From: Anaerolineae bacterium
Lineage (GTDB): Bacteria > Chloroflexota > Anaerolineae > 4572-78 > J111
Direction: 5' to 3'
Length of the DNA: 64,000 bases
Assembly (NCBI GenBank): GCA_023151115.1
Contig: JAKLJP010000002.1
Coordinates: 62,001 to 126,000 of the forward strand
Numbering within the stretch: the stretch's first letter is position 1; each line of letters begins with the position of its first letter. Shown piece after piece: positions 1 to 8,532 of this stretch. The translations under genes and the position numbers were made by a program. The notes under the pieces are model-generated. The model was not told where the DNA came from. It worked only from the letters and a program-made list of their open reading frames with translations, and made no database searches.

Positions 1-786
1 ATGTTCACCACACCCAGCAACGGTTTTATTGACAGCCGGGTTAACTTTGAAATCTTCCCGGCCGGCCAATATCACATCTGGGCGCGCGGCGACGCCGATT
101 ATATGGAAAACCTGGGCCTGGGACAGTGGGTTTCGCGCGACGAGGATAACCACACCGGCGAGCGGCTCTGGAAAGGCTCGCTGGTGGATGGCGACCGTTA
201 TTTGATCAAGGTCAAAAACAGTTCGCCGGAAGTGGTAGATTATTATCTCTTCCCCGACGATGTTGAAAATGCCGAATTAGGCAATCCGACCCTGCATCAA
301 GCCAACGGCACAGCCGGGCGCGTCCCTTATGCTGCCTCCCCCCCGACCCGGCCCAGCCTGCCGCCCATTCCCGGCGCTGCCCCCCCCGACGCCATTGATT
401 TGAAGATGGGGGTCACGATGGGCAAGCTGGAAGCCGGCCAGGAGCGGTGGTACAAATTTTATTACCGCGACTCCTACAACGAGACCACACCGCAGCACGA
501 CTTTAAAATTTTCCTGACCAGCACCCCCCTGGACGAAATCCGCGCCCGCCACGCCGATTTTGCCCTGTACACCGGCAATCAGCTCCCCATCTGGCTGCGC
601 GGCACGGTAGACAAGCTCGAACCCTTTGGTGTGAGCATGCCCTCACCTTACCCCACCGAAGATGCCCGCAGTTTGCAAGTGCTGTGGGACGGCCAATTGA
701 TGGAAGAACACGTCTACTATTTAAAGATTTGGAATCACGACATCGGGCCGTTGGAGTATGAGTTGGAAGTGCAGGGTGGGCCGTGA
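1..786 (+). CDS. Extracytoplasmic beta-rich protein, possibly the C-terminal part of a larger protein
   Basis: The frame is open from the first base of the window and ends at TGA 784-786. The window happens to begin with ATG, so the gene may continue upstream and the true start cannot be judged. The 261 residues carry two domains of about 100 residues, roughly 15-95 and 150-260. Both end in similar strands (YLIKVKNSSPEVVDYYLF and YYLKIWNHDIGPLEYELE) and look like beta-sandwich repeats. A Pro-rich linker lies near 105-130. I recognise no catalytic motif or named family. The composition resembles modular surface proteins of Chloroflexota. A terminator-like hairpin follows at 842-873. Confidence 0.6.
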   Translation: MFTTPSNGFIDSRVNFEIFPAGQYHIWARGDADYMENLGLGQWVSRDEDNHTGERLWKGSLVDGDRYLIKVKNSSPEVVDYYLFPDDVENAELGNPTLHQANGTAGRVPYAASPPTRPSLPPIPGAAPPDAIDLKMGVTMGKLEAGQERWYKFYYRDSYNETTPQHDFKIFLTSTPLDEIRARHADFALYTGNQLPIWLRGTVDKLEPFGVSMPSPYPTEDARSLQVLWDGQLMEEHVYYLKIWNHDIGPLEYELEVQGGP

Positions 787-841
787 GGGGAGAGTGATAG
801 AAGATGGAAGATAGAGGATAGAAGATAGAAAGAAAATGATG

Positions 842-873
842 ACCTCGCTCTGGCTCAGAGCGAGGTTTTTTTA
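842..873 (+). terminator. Rho-independent terminator
   Basis: A perfect CCTCGCTCT / AGAGCGAGG stem with a short GGCTC-type loop is followed by seven T residues. It lies 55 bp downstream of the stop codon of the first gene. Confidence 0.85.
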
Positions 874-1083
874 TAAATGCAGATTAATGTAGGAAGTATC
901 CATCAATTGGAAATGCCGCCCAATCAGCGCTCAAGGAAACATATGTTCTGATTGAGAGTTAACATTTGCCTGGAAAGTCGTCATCGGGTAAAGTAGGAGG
1001 GATGAACCCGCCAATCAACCAGTTTTTGAGACGGATTTGGATGCGGTAGAGATTTTATCAGAGTTGTAGCCAAGGAGAAAATT

Positions 1084-1645
1084 ATGGCAGAAACCCAATA
1101 CGTAGCGTTACTACGAGGCATTAATGTTGGGGGGAAGAACATTATCAAGATGGCCGATTTAAAAGCCTGTTTTGAAAAGATGGGTTTTGCTGACGTAGCC
1201 ACCCTATATTCAAAGCGGCAATGTGCTGTTTAGCACTAATGAAAAAGACAAAACCAGCCTGATAAACACAATAGAAAAGGTTCTATCGGATAGCTTCGGC
1301 TACAACTCACGTATTGTCCTCATCACCCATCAGCACCTCAAAAGAGTTGTCGAAGAAGCGCCGCCAGGGTTCGGTCAGCAGAAGGACACCTATCGCTACG
1401 ATGTGATTTTCTTAAAAGAACCGCTCACCGCCGCCGAAGTCATGAAGAGTGTAACGACCAGGGCCGGGATTGATACCGCCCATCAAGGTCATGATGTACT
1501 GTATTTTTCCCGGCTCAGCAGTAAAGCCGCGCAAAGCCACTTAACGAAGATCATCAGCCTGCCTGTGTATCAGAATATGACCATTCGAAATTGGAACACT
1601 ACCACCACCTTGCTCACTCTCATGGATGCAAGAGTCGTGAATTAA
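1084..1645 (+). pseudogene. DUF1697 family protein, frameshifted
   Basis: The ATG at 1084 follows a good Shine-Dalgarno (AAGGAG, 1072-1077). It opens MAETQYVALLRGINVGGKN, the hallmark N-terminus of DUF1697. The frame then stops at about 1233, while the rest of the family sequence continues one base out of phase to TAA 1643-1645. Removing one C from the CCC run at 1202-1204 restores the expected TYIQSGNVLF stretch. This is a +1 frameshift, either a real mutation or a base-calling error in a short homopolymer. The C-terminal half keeps the DVIFL and DVLYFS family patterns. The function of DUF1697 proteins is unknown. Restored length is about 187 residues, normal for the family. Confidence 0.85.
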
Positions 1646-1748
1646 AGACCGAGGGTATGAACATCACCCACAAAGAATCTGGGGCTTCTCTCATCCTCGC
1701 CCCATCGCTTCCCCCTATCTTCGCATCTGCGCCGCTTCGTGGTAAAAT

Positions 1749-1861
1749 GCAGTAATCAGTTATCAGTTATCAGTTAGTTTTCATTACAACTGTTCACTGA
1801 CCACTGATTACTGTTCACTGACCACTGATTACTGTTCACTGACCACCGATTACTGATCACC
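1749..1861. repeat. Tandem-word palindrome (AGTAATCAGT type)
   Basis: The words CAGTTATCAGTT and, three times over, CTGTTCACTGACCACTGATTA are arranged so that the left part (CAGTAATCAGT) is the reverse complement of the right part (ACTGATTACTG). It fills most of the gap before the zinc-ribbon gene. There are no unique spacers of CRISPR length. Confidence 0.85.
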
Positions 1862-1884
1862 ATTCCTTCAAAAGAGGTTAACCC

Positions 1885-3000
1885 ATGACCCGTAAAACCC
1901 TCGGTTACGTTAAACTCATCTGGAACTGCCCCAACTGCGGCTCGCGCAACCCCGGCCCGCAAAAGATTTGCTCCAACTGCGGCACACCCCAACCCGATAA
2001 TGTCAAGTTTGAGCAGTTGCCCCAGGCCGAACTTATCACCGACGCCGCCGAAATTGCCCAGGCCAAAGCCGGCCCCGACGTGCATTGCTACTACTGCGGC
2101 AGCCGCAACCCGGCGATGGCCAAAGTTTGCAGCCAATGCGGGGCCGATTTAACCCAGGCGACCGCCCGCGAGAGCGGCCAGATTTTGGGTACGCCTCAAT
2201 CCGGCCCGGCCCAGCCCATCGAATGTCCATCCTGCGGCGCGCCCAACGACCCCAATGCTGCCAAATGTATTCAATGCGGCGCAGCTTTGACCGAACCGCA
2301 GCCGGCCGCACCGCTGCCTGTCGCTGCGCCGGCTCCGGCCCAAAAAGGGCAGTTTCCCCTGTTTGCGATTATTATCGGGGTGGCGATGCTGGCGCTCATC
2401 GGCGGGTGCATCTTCTTCCTGGTTTTGTCAACCCGCACCACCGACTTGACCGGCCAGGTCGAGTCGGTGGCCTGGACGCGGCGGGTGCTGGTGCAGGAGT
2501 TGGTCCCCATCAGCGGGCAGGATTGGCGCGACCAACTCCCCCCCGGCGCGGTGGTGGGCAGTTGCAGCGAGAGACAGCGCGGCAGCGAACGGCAGGATAC
2601 CGGCCAAACCCGCGAAGTTTGCGGCACGCCCTACACCGTAGATACCGGCAGTGGTTTTGGCGAAGTCAGGCAGGACTGCGAAACCGAGCCAATTTATGAA
2701 GAAGTGCCGGTTTACGCCGACTATTGCAGTTTCACGGCTACGGTCTGGCAAACAGTACCCGGTCCAACCCTGACCGGCACAGACCTGAACGCGGCCTGGC
2801 CCCAGGCCAATCTCCTCGGCCCCAACCAGCGCGAAGCCGGCCGCGAGGAGAGCTACGAGGTTGTTTTTAAGACCGACGGCAAAGCCTATACCTATTCCAC
2901 TACCGATTTCAACGAATTTCAGCAGTTTCAAATCGGCAGCCGATGGACGCTGAAGGTCAACTCGTTCGATGTGGTCACTTCGGTCGAGCCGCCTCAATAG
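1885..3000 (+). CDS. Triple zinc-ribbon, single-pass membrane protein
   Basis: The ATG follows a GAGG Shine-Dalgarno at proper spacing. The N-terminal half holds three CxxC...CxxC zinc ribbons (CPNCGSRN...CSNCG near 15-33, CYYCGSRN...CSQCG near 68-86, CPSCGAPN...CIQCG near 114-131). Each would bind one zinc ion. An Ala/Pro linker and one transmembrane helix follow at about 158-180. The C-terminal 190 residues should lie outside the cell and have several cysteines (GSCSER, EVCGTP, QDCETE, DYCSF). The topology (cytoplasmic zinc ribbons, helix, exported domain) is common in Chloroflexota and Actinobacteria proteins of unknown role. No enzymatic motif is visible. It appears to be a single-gene unit. 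Confidence 0.85.
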   Translation: MTRKTLGYVKLIWNCPNCGSRNPGPQKICSNCGTPQPDNVKFEQLPQAELITDAAEIAQAKAGPDVHCYYCGSRNPAMAKVCSQCGADLTQATARESGQILGTPQSGPAQPIECPSCGAPNDPNAAKCIQCGAALTEPQPAAPLPVAAPAPAQKGQFPLFAIIIGVAMLALIGGCIFFLVLSTRTTDLTGQVESVAWTRRVLVQELVPISGQDWRDQLPPGAVVGSCSERQRGSERQDTGQTREVCGTPYTVDTGSGFGEVRQDCETEPIYEEVPVYADYCSFTATVWQTVPGPTLTGTDLNAAWPQANLLGPNQREAGREESYEVVFKTDGKAYTYSTTDFNEFQQFQIGSRWTLKVNSFDVVTSVEPPQ

Positions 3001-3022
3001 CAATTCAAGGCTAGCGTCTATT

Positions 3023-3050
3023 TTGAAATACGGGCGCGTCATGGTAGTAT
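3023..3050 (+). promoter_or_regulatory. Candidate sigma-70 promoter for the BMP importer operon
   Basis: TTGAAA (3023-3028), a 16-bp spacer and TAGTAT (3045-3050) lie 130 bp before the lipoprotein gene. The spacing is acceptable but the -10 element is imperfect. I looked for a purine-riboswitch pattern in the leader and did not find one. Confidence 0.35.
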
Positions 3051-3180
3051 GGGCGTGTTCAATGCTCCGTCTTTTTTATCCTGATAAAGAAAGGAGTAAC
3101 TAGCGCAAAAATCCCCTTTCACTAACGCTGAATTTAGTCAAAGAATGCAGTACCTAACCTTATCTCTGTAGGAGGAGATT

Positions 3181-4515
3181 ATGAAACGTTTTGTATGGCT
3201 TGCTGTGATCATTCTGACCCTGGCGTTGGTAGCAGCCCAGTGTGGCGCAGCTCCGGCCGCTCAACCCGCCGAAGAAAAACCTGCTGCCGAAGCTCCTGCT
3301 GCTACCGAAGAAGCGGCAGCCGAGGCCCCCGCGGCGACTGAAGAACCCGCGGCTGAAGCCCCCGCCGCCACCGAAGCCCCCGCCGAAGCCAGCGGTGACG
3401 CCGAAAGCAAATATCAGATACCTGCCATCGAAGAAGGTAAATTCAATGTCGCCTTCGTTTATATTGGCCCCCACGATGACGGTGGGTGGACCCAGGCCCA
3501 CGACGTTGGCCGGATGTACATCGAAGAAAACGTCGAAAATGTCCACACTGCTTATGTTGAACTCGTCCCCGAAGGAGCCGACTCAGAGCAGGTTATCCGC
3601 TCGCTGGCCCGCAAAGGCTTCAACCTGATCTTTACCACCTCCTTTGGCTACATGGACCCCTCCGAAACAGTCGCCAACGAATTTCCTGATGTCAACATTG
3701 TTCACATCAGTGGTTATAAAACCAACAACGAGAACTTTGGCAACCTGTTTGGGGCCATGGAAAATATCAAATATCTGGCCGGGATGCTCGCCGGTTCTCG
3801 GGCCAAGGTGGACAGCAATCCGAAAGTCGGTTTTATCGCCACCTTCCCCATTCCCGAAGAAATGCGCCTGGGCAATGCCTTTGCCCTGGGCGTGCAGAAA
3901 ACCTGCCCTGAATGTCAAGTGGATATGCGCTGGATTTTCACCTGGCACGACCCGATTGTGGAGCAAGAGGCTGCTAAATCCCTATTCGACTCTGGTTCGC
4001 AAGTCGTCATGACCGGCGCAGATACCCCGGCTCCCGCCGAAGTTGCCCCCGAAGGCAAATGGGGTATCACCTACGACTACATTGACAACTGTAAAGTTGA
4101 CGCCTGTCTGACCGGCATGTACTGGAATTGGGGTCCGGTCTACGCCCGCATTACCGAAGAATCAATCGCCGGCACCTGGAAGGGCACGTCTGAATATTTT
4201 GATACCGACAGCGGCGCAATGGGCCTGTACGGTTTTATGGAAGGCCAGACTCCACAGCCGGGCATTAACGATTTGCCCGAAGAAGAAGTTCAGATGGTTC
4301 GTGACACTTTAGATAAAATGCTCAAAGGTGAGTTTACCCGCTTTGACGTTTTCAAAGGGCCGATCAAAGACAATAAAGGCAATGTCGTGCTCGAAGATGG
4401 AGTGAGCCTGGAGCAAGTTGACCTGGACGGCTTTAGCCAGTTTGGCGCTCCCTGCAAAACCTGCATGTACTGGTGGAATGAAAACATCACCGCCGAACTG
4501 CCCGAATTGAACTAA
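3181..4515 (+). CDS. BMP-family substrate-binding lipoprotein of an ABC importer
   Basis: This is the extracellular receptor of the importer encoded by the next three genes. BMP/Med-family receptors usually bind nucleosides or similar small molecules. The start follows a strong AGGAGG. The signal peptide ends at AAQC, with Cys21 as the lipidation site (Gln at -1 is unusual but seen in this kind of organism). Residues 24-75 are a low-complexity Ala/Pro/Glu linker with three AEAPAATE-like repeats. The BMP fold follows from about 85, with GPHDDGGWTQAHDVG and a late YWNWGPVYA motif. Paired cysteines occur (CPEC, CKTC). Substrate identity cannot be read from the sequence. Family BMP is firm; nucleoside as ligand is inference. 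Confidence 0.92.
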   Translation: MKRFVWLAVIILTLALVAAQCGAAPAAQPAEEKPAAEAPAATEEAAAEAPAATEEPAAEAPAATEAPAEASGDAESKYQIPAIEEGKFNVAFVYIGPHDDGGWTQAHDVGRMYIEENVENVHTAYVELVPEGADSEQVIRSLARKGFNLIFTTSFGYMDPSETVANEFPDVNIVHISGYKTNNENFGNLFGAMENIKYLAGMLAGSRAKVDSNPKVGFIATFPIPEEMRLGNAFALGVQKTCPECQVDMRWIFTWHDPIVEQEAAKSLFDSGSQVVMTGADTPAPAEVAPEGKWGITYDYIDNCKVDACLTGMYWNWGPVYARITEESIAGTWKGTSEYFDTDSGAMGLYGFMEGQTPQPGINDLPEEEVQMVRDTLDKMLKGEFTRFDVFKGPIKDNKGNVVLEDGVSLEQVDLDGFSQFGAPCKTCMYWWNENITAELPELN

Positions 4516-4539
4516 ACGCTAATTGAGTGCTTGATTGTT

Positions 4540-4570
4540 GGAGATTAGAGATTCTCAATCTCTAATCTCC
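4540..4570. repeat. Perfect hairpin between importer genes
   Basis: The 13-bp arms GGAGATTAGAGAT and ATCTCTAATCTCC enclose a 5-nt loop. It sits between the receptor gene and the ATPase gene. It may reduce read-through so that the receptor is made in excess, but it also belongs to the tandem-word palindrome class seen throughout the window. Confidence 0.75.
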
Positions 4571-4582
4571 AATCTCCTCAAT

Positions 4583-4622
4583 GGGGCGAGGTCAAACGAG
4601 TTCGGCCTCGCCCTTTGTTTTA
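4583..4622 (+). terminator. Terminator-like hairpin inside the importer operon
   Basis: A GGCGAGG / CCTCGCC stem is followed by CTTTGTTTT. It lies just before the ATPase start codon at 4635 and could attenuate transcription after the receptor gene. The T tract is interrupted, so termination may be partial. Confidence 0.45.
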
Positions 4623-4634
4623 AGTGGAGCTTCC

Positions 4635-6155
4635 ATGACCGAAACGCCTCTTGCCGTTGAAATGTCAGATATTGTCATTCGTTTTCCGGGTGTGCTGGCC
4701 AATGACCACGTTAATTTCACCTTAAAGCAGGGTGAAATCCACGCGTTGCTGGGCGAAAATGGGGCCGGCAAAAGCACCTTGATGAATGCGCTCTCCGGCC
4801 TGTACAAGCCTACCTCAGGGACCATCAAAATTTATGGGCAGACGGTCCATTTTAATTCCCCCAAAGACGCCATTGCCAAAGGGATTGGCATGGTTCACCA
4901 GCATTTTATGTTAGTCCCCACCCAAACCGTCACCGAGAATATTTTGCTCGGTCTGGACGAACCCCGCTTTTTTCTCAATCTGCGGGCCTTCGATCAAAAA
5001 ATTTTGGCCTTGCAAGAGCAGTTTGGGCTGCGGGTTGATCCAACGGCCAAAATCTGGCAGCTTTCTGTGGGCGAGCAACAGCGGGTTGAGATTCTCAAAA
5101 CCCTCTATCGCGGGGCCAATATTTTGATTATGGACGAGCCAACGGCGGTGCTGGCCCCCCAGGAAATTGAGGAATTAATGGCTACGATGCGCTCCATGGT
5201 TGCCTCTGGTAAATCTATTATTTTTATCAGCCACAAGCTCCACGAAGTCACCGCCGTTGCCGACCGGGTAACAGTGCTGCGCAAAGGCAAAGTAACCGCC
5301 GAAGGCCAGAGTATGGCAGGACTGACCAAAGCCGATTTGGCCCGGCTCATGGTCGGGCGGGGCGTTGTTTTTATGGTCAAGAAGACTCCTCATCAGCCGG
5401 GCGAGGTGGTTTTATCTATCCACAATGTAACCGCCGAGAACGACAAGGGCCGGCCCGCTCTGCGCGGCGTGTCGCTGGAAGTGCGCAGCGGTGAAATTTT
5501 AGGGATTGCCGGCGTAGCCGGGAATGGGCAAAGCGAGTTGGCCCAGGTGATTACCGGCTTAAGGCCGTGCAGCGGCAGCATAAAAATTAGTGGTCAGGAA
5601 GTCAGCAACCGGCCGCCTATTGCCGCTATTCGCAGCGGTGTGGCCCATGTGCCCGAAGATCGCAGCAAAGTTGGCACCGCGCCCAACATGAGCATTACCG
5701 AAAATACTATTCTCAAAAGCTACCGCCAGCAGCCGGTGGGCGATGGCTGGACTATCAATTTTACTCATGCCCGCGAACAGGCCCAGGGACTCAAAGAAAA
5801 GTACAATATTTTGGCCCCCAGCGTAGATATCCCCGCCCGCAAGCTCTCCGGCGGGAATCTGCAAAAGGTGATCCTGGCCCGCGAGATTTCGGCCAAACCG
5901 AAGTTGATGGTCGCGGTGCAGCCTACCCGCGGCCTGGATGTCGGCGCGATTGAAGCCATTCAAACGCTGCTGCTGGAGCAGCGCGAAGCCGGGGCCGCCA
6001 TTCTGCTGATTTCGGAAGAGTTGGAAGAGTTGCTGGCCCTGAGCGACCGCCTGGCCGTTATTTTTGATGGTCAAATTATGGGCATTGTCCCCACCGACCA
6101 GGCCGACATCAACGAAATTGGCCTGATGATGACCGGAAGTAAAAGAAAGGAGTAG
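4635..6155 (+). CDS. ABC importer ATPase with two nucleotide-binding domains (COG3845 type)
   Basis: This energises the BMP-type importer. I choose ATG 4635 (MTETPLAVEM) because it follows GGAGC and because the longer frame from 4581 would run through the terminator-like hairpin. Domain 1 has Walker A GENGAGKST near 40-48, signature LSVGEQQR and Walker B ILIMDEP. Domain 2 has a degenerate Walker A (GVAGNGQSEL), signature LSGGNLQKVILARE and VQPTRGLD where a D-loop/Walker B region belongs. This fused asymmetric layout is typical of ribose/nucleoside-class ATPases. It is followed by the two permease genes after a 136-bp palindromic gap. Confidence 0.93.
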   Translation: MTETPLAVEMSDIVIRFPGVLANDHVNFTLKQGEIHALLGENGAGKSTLMNALSGLYKPTSGTIKIYGQTVHFNSPKDAIAKGIGMVHQHFMLVPTQTVTENILLGLDEPRFFLNLRAFDQKILALQEQFGLRVDPTAKIWQLSVGEQQRVEILKTLYRGANILIMDEPTAVLAPQEIEELMATMRSMVASGKSIIFISHKLHEVTAVADRVTVLRKGKVTAEGQSMAGLTKADLARLMVGRGVVFMVKKTPHQPGEVVLSIHNVTAENDKGRPALRGVSLEVRSGEILGIAGVAGNGQSELAQVITGLRPCSGSIKISGQEVSNRPPIAAIRSGVAHVPEDRSKVGTAPNMSITENTILKSYRQQPVGDGWTINFTHAREQAQGLKEKYNILAPSVDIPARKLSGGNLQKVILAREISAKPKLMVAVQPTRGLDVGAIEAIQTLLLEQREAGAAILLISEELEELLALSDRLAVIFDGQIMGIVPTDQADINEIGLMMTGSKRKE

Positions 6156-6285
6156 AGAGAGGATAGAAGATAGAAGATAGAGGATAGAGGATAGAGGATA
6201 GTCCATCTACCATCTACTATCTTCCATCTACCATCTACTTTCCTCCCCCTTACTCCCTACTACTTACTACCTACTTCCTTTTAAG
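6156..6285. repeat. Tandem-word palindrome (GATAGAAGATAG type)
   Basis: Repeated (A/G)GATAGA words on the left half are mirrored by CCATCTAC / TATCTTCC words on the right half, then TACTCCCTACTACTTACTAC. It fills the entire gap between the ATPase and first permease genes. A one-armed relative of the same words is at 798-833. Confidence 0.8.
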
Positions 6286-6291
6286 AAAGGA

Positions 6292-7437
6292 TTGAAACAG
6301 CGCATGTCCACCCTATCCACCACAAGCGAGGAAAAAAGAGGCTGGCAGTTTCCTTACCAACTCACCCTGGAAAAACGGGTTGAGGACGTGCCCAAGTGGC
6401 TGCCGGCCGCCACTACAATTGGCTCAATCGTTATCGCCTTTATCATTAGCGGGATCATCCTCAAAATAATCGGCGGCGAGCCGCTCAGGGTGGCCGCGTT
6501 TGCCTTTGATGCCACCTTTGGCAGTTGGGGCGTGTTTTCAGATACGCTGGTCAAAGCCACGCCGCTAATTATGGTCGGGCTGGCCTGCGCCATTGCCTTT
6601 CAAATGAAGTTGTGGAACATTGGGGCCGAGGGGCAGTTTTATATCGGCGCGTTTGCCGCCACGATGGTGGTCATGGTCCCGCTCGTCCCACCCGACAGCC
6701 CCAAAGTTGTCGTCATTGGGGCTATGCTGATCATGGGGCTGTTAGGCGGCGCTGTCTGGGCCTTTATTCCGGGTTTCCTCAAGGCTCGCTTTAACATCAA
6801 CGAAATCATTACCACCTTGATGCTTAACTACATTGCTATTTCCTGGAATAACTTCTTTATTTTTAATAACTGGAGCGACGCCGGTTTTCAAATGACCCCT
6901 ACCTTTGAAAAAACGGCCTGGCTGCCCCGGCTGGCCGACTATGCCCGCGAGTATCGCATTTTTTCCGGCATTACCCTGCACCTGGGGGTTGTTTTTGCCC
7001 TGATTGCCACCGTCATTATGTGGTGGATTCTCACCCGCAGCCGCTGGGGGTACGAAATCAAACTCATTGGCGACAACCCTAACGCCGCCCGCTATGCCGG
7101 CATCAACATCGCTCGCAACATTATTTTGGTGATGATGGTTTCCGGGGCGCTGGCCGGTTTAGCCGGGATGTCGGAAATTACCGGCGTCGTCCACCGCCTG
7201 CAAGAGCGTATTTCGCCGGGCTATGGCTATACCGGCATCATTGTGGCCTGGCTGGCCAAACTGAACCCCTTTGCCGTAATTTTGGTTTCGATTCTATTTG
7301 GGGCGTTGATTCTGGCCGGGCGAGAGATTCAACCGGCGGGCTTATCTATGCTGCTGCAAGGGATCATCCTGTTTATGGTTATTAGCAGCGATGTGCTGCT
7401 GCGCTATAAAGTTCGCTTGGTGAAACGGGAAGCGTGA
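6292..7437 (+). CDS. ABC importer permease 1 (COG4603 type)
   Basis: An inner-membrane channel subunit paired with the next permease. The likely start is ATG 6304 (MSTLSTTSEEK) or the upstream in-frame codon at 6292; AAGGATTGAAACAGCGC precedes them. About eight to ten hydrophobic helices are visible, beginning with IGSIVIAFIISGIILKIIGG near 40-60. The family stretch WNIGAEGQFYIGAFAA lies near 104-120, and NEIITTLMLNYIA and RYAGINIARN in the second half. These are typical of nucleoside/branched-type BPD_transp_2 permeases. It ends 3 bp before the next open frame. Confidence 0.92.
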   Translation: MKQRMSTLSTTSEEKRGWQFPYQLTLEKRVEDVPKWLPAATTIGSIVIAFIISGIILKIIGGEPLRVAAFAFDATFGSWGVFSDTLVKATPLIMVGLACAIAFQMKLWNIGAEGQFYIGAFAATMVVMVPLVPPDSPKVVVIGAMLIMGLLGGAVWAFIPGFLKARFNINEIITTLMLNYIAISWNNFFIFNNWSDAGFQMTPTFEKTAWLPRLADYAREYRIFSGITLHLGVVFALIATVIMWWILTRSRWGYEIKLIGDNPNAARYAGINIARNIILVMMVSGALAGLAGMSEITGVVHRLQERISPGYGYTGIIVAWLAKLNPFAVILVSILFGALILAGREIQPAGLSMLLQGIILFMVISSDVLLRYKVRLVKREA

Positions 7438-7443
7438 AACGTG

Positions 7444-7489
7444 TTTCGTCTTGCGTCTTGCGTTTATTCACGCAAGACGCAAGACGAAA
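7444..7489. repeat. Perfect 19-bp inverted repeat between the two permease genes
   Basis: Arms 7444-7462 and 7471-7489 (built of CGTCTTGCGTCTTGCG and its reverse complement) are perfectly complementary around an 8-nt loop. It lies in the gap between the permeases and would form a strong RNA hairpin in the operon transcript. Confidence 0.9.
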
Positions 7490-7521
7490 AAACAATTTTT
7501 ATTGGAGGGTTAGACTCAGCT

Positions 7522-8487
7522 ATGGACCCCATTATTATTCTCCACGCCGGCATGGCGACCGGGACAATTTTGCTGTTTGCGGCAATTGGCGAAATTTTTG
7601 CCGAGCGAGCCGGGGTGCTCAATCTGGGCGTCGAAGGGATGATGCTGATTGGGGCGATGACCGGCTTCAGCATCTCGCTCTCCACCGGCAATCCCTGGCT
7701 GGGCCTGGCCCTGGCCATGCTGGTCGGCGGGCTGCTGAGTTTGCTGCACGGCCTGGTAACCATTCATTTTCAAGCCGATCAAGTGGTCAGCGGTTTAACC
7801 CTGACCTTTCTGGGCACAGGGCTGGCCCTGGTTTTTGGCGAAGGCTTGACCGGCCAAAACCCGCCTTTGATCCCCAATTTTGACATCCCCGGCCTGGCCC
7901 TCATTCCGGTCATCGGCCCCATCTTTTTTGAAGATCACAGCCTGCTGGTTTACCTGGGCTACCTGTTCACCCCGCTGGCCTGGTACTACATCTACAAAAC
8001 CCGGCCCGGCATGCACCTGCGCGCCGTCGGCGAGAAGCCGGAAGCGGCCGATACGATGGGCATCAGCGTTTATGGGCTGCGCTATTTTTATGTCTTTGTC
8101 GGCGGCTGTCTGGCCGGCCTGGCCGGAGCGACGATCAGCCTGTCCGTGTCGCCCGGCTGGTACAGCGCCCAAACCACCTCCGGCCAGGGCTGGATTGCCG
8201 TCGGCCTGGTTATTTTTGCCCAGTGGGACCCGGTTCGGGCGGCCATCGGAGCCTACCTTTTTGGGGCGCTGCGCCGGGGGATTCTGGATTTGCAGGGGCC
8301 GCGCACCATCTTTGGCCTGACCAATCCTTTTTTTGTTAACTCCAATTGGGGTTTCTTTTTGCAGATGATGCCCTATATTTTAACCATTATCGCCCTGATT
8401 CTCGGCGCGCGGGCGGTGGCTAAAAAGCGACTCGGCGCACCTGCAGCACTGGGTGTGCCCTACATTCGCGGCGAAAGAGGGTTGTAA
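7522..8487 (+). CDS. ABC importer permease 2 (COG1079 type)
   Basis: This is the second channel subunit. The frame is open from a GTG at 7441, but that part is only the 19-bp palindrome. ATG 7522 (MDPIIILHAG) follows GGAGGG at 7505-7510 and matches the usual N-terminus. Family stretches include GEIFAERAGVLNLGVEGMMLIGA, seen here as GEIFAERAGVLNLG then VEGMMLIG near 20-40, RAVGEKPEAADTMGI near 170 and ISLSVSPGWYSAQTTSGQG near 210. About eight transmembrane helices are present. It completes the receptor-ATPase-permease-permease set. Confidence 0.93.
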   Translation: MDPIIILHAGMATGTILLFAAIGEIFAERAGVLNLGVEGMMLIGAMTGFSISLSTGNPWLGLALAMLVGGLLSLLHGLVTIHFQADQVVSGLTLTFLGTGLALVFGEGLTGQNPPLIPNFDIPGLALIPVIGPIFFEDHSLLVYLGYLFTPLAWYYIYKTRPGMHLRAVGEKPEAADTMGISVYGLRYFYVFVGGCLAGLAGATISLSVSPGWYSAQTTSGQGWIAVGLVIFAQWDPVRAAIGAYLFGALRRGILDLQGPRTIFGLTNPFFVNSNWGFFLQMMPYILTIIALILGARAVAKKRLGAPAALGVPYIRGERGL

Positions 8488-8532
8488 ACCACCAACCTTC
8501 CAGCCTTCCAATCTTCCTGACCAGCAGCGGAT

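Noticed and set aside
1749..1861. CRISPR-like array
   Set aside because: The repeated words abut each other and lie on both strands as a palindrome. There are no unique 30-40-bp spacers and no cas genes in the window.
2428..3042. 204-residue minus-strand frame over the zinc-ribbon gene
   Set aside because: It is the antisense of a clear gene, GC-driven, with no start signal or recognisable motif.
3051..3180. Purine or other riboswitch in the leader of the BMP importer
   Set aside because: A nucleoside importer invites this idea, but I could not draw the three-way junction or its conserved loops in the 130-bp leader.
4581..4634. Upstream start for the ABC ATPase
   Set aside because: The extra 18 residues would be encoded by a terminator-like hairpin, and the ATG at 4635 has the ribosome site and the usual N-terminus.
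7441..7521. N-terminal extension of permease 2
   Set aside because: It would translate the perfect 19-bp palindrome; ATG 7522 has GGAGGG and matches the family start.
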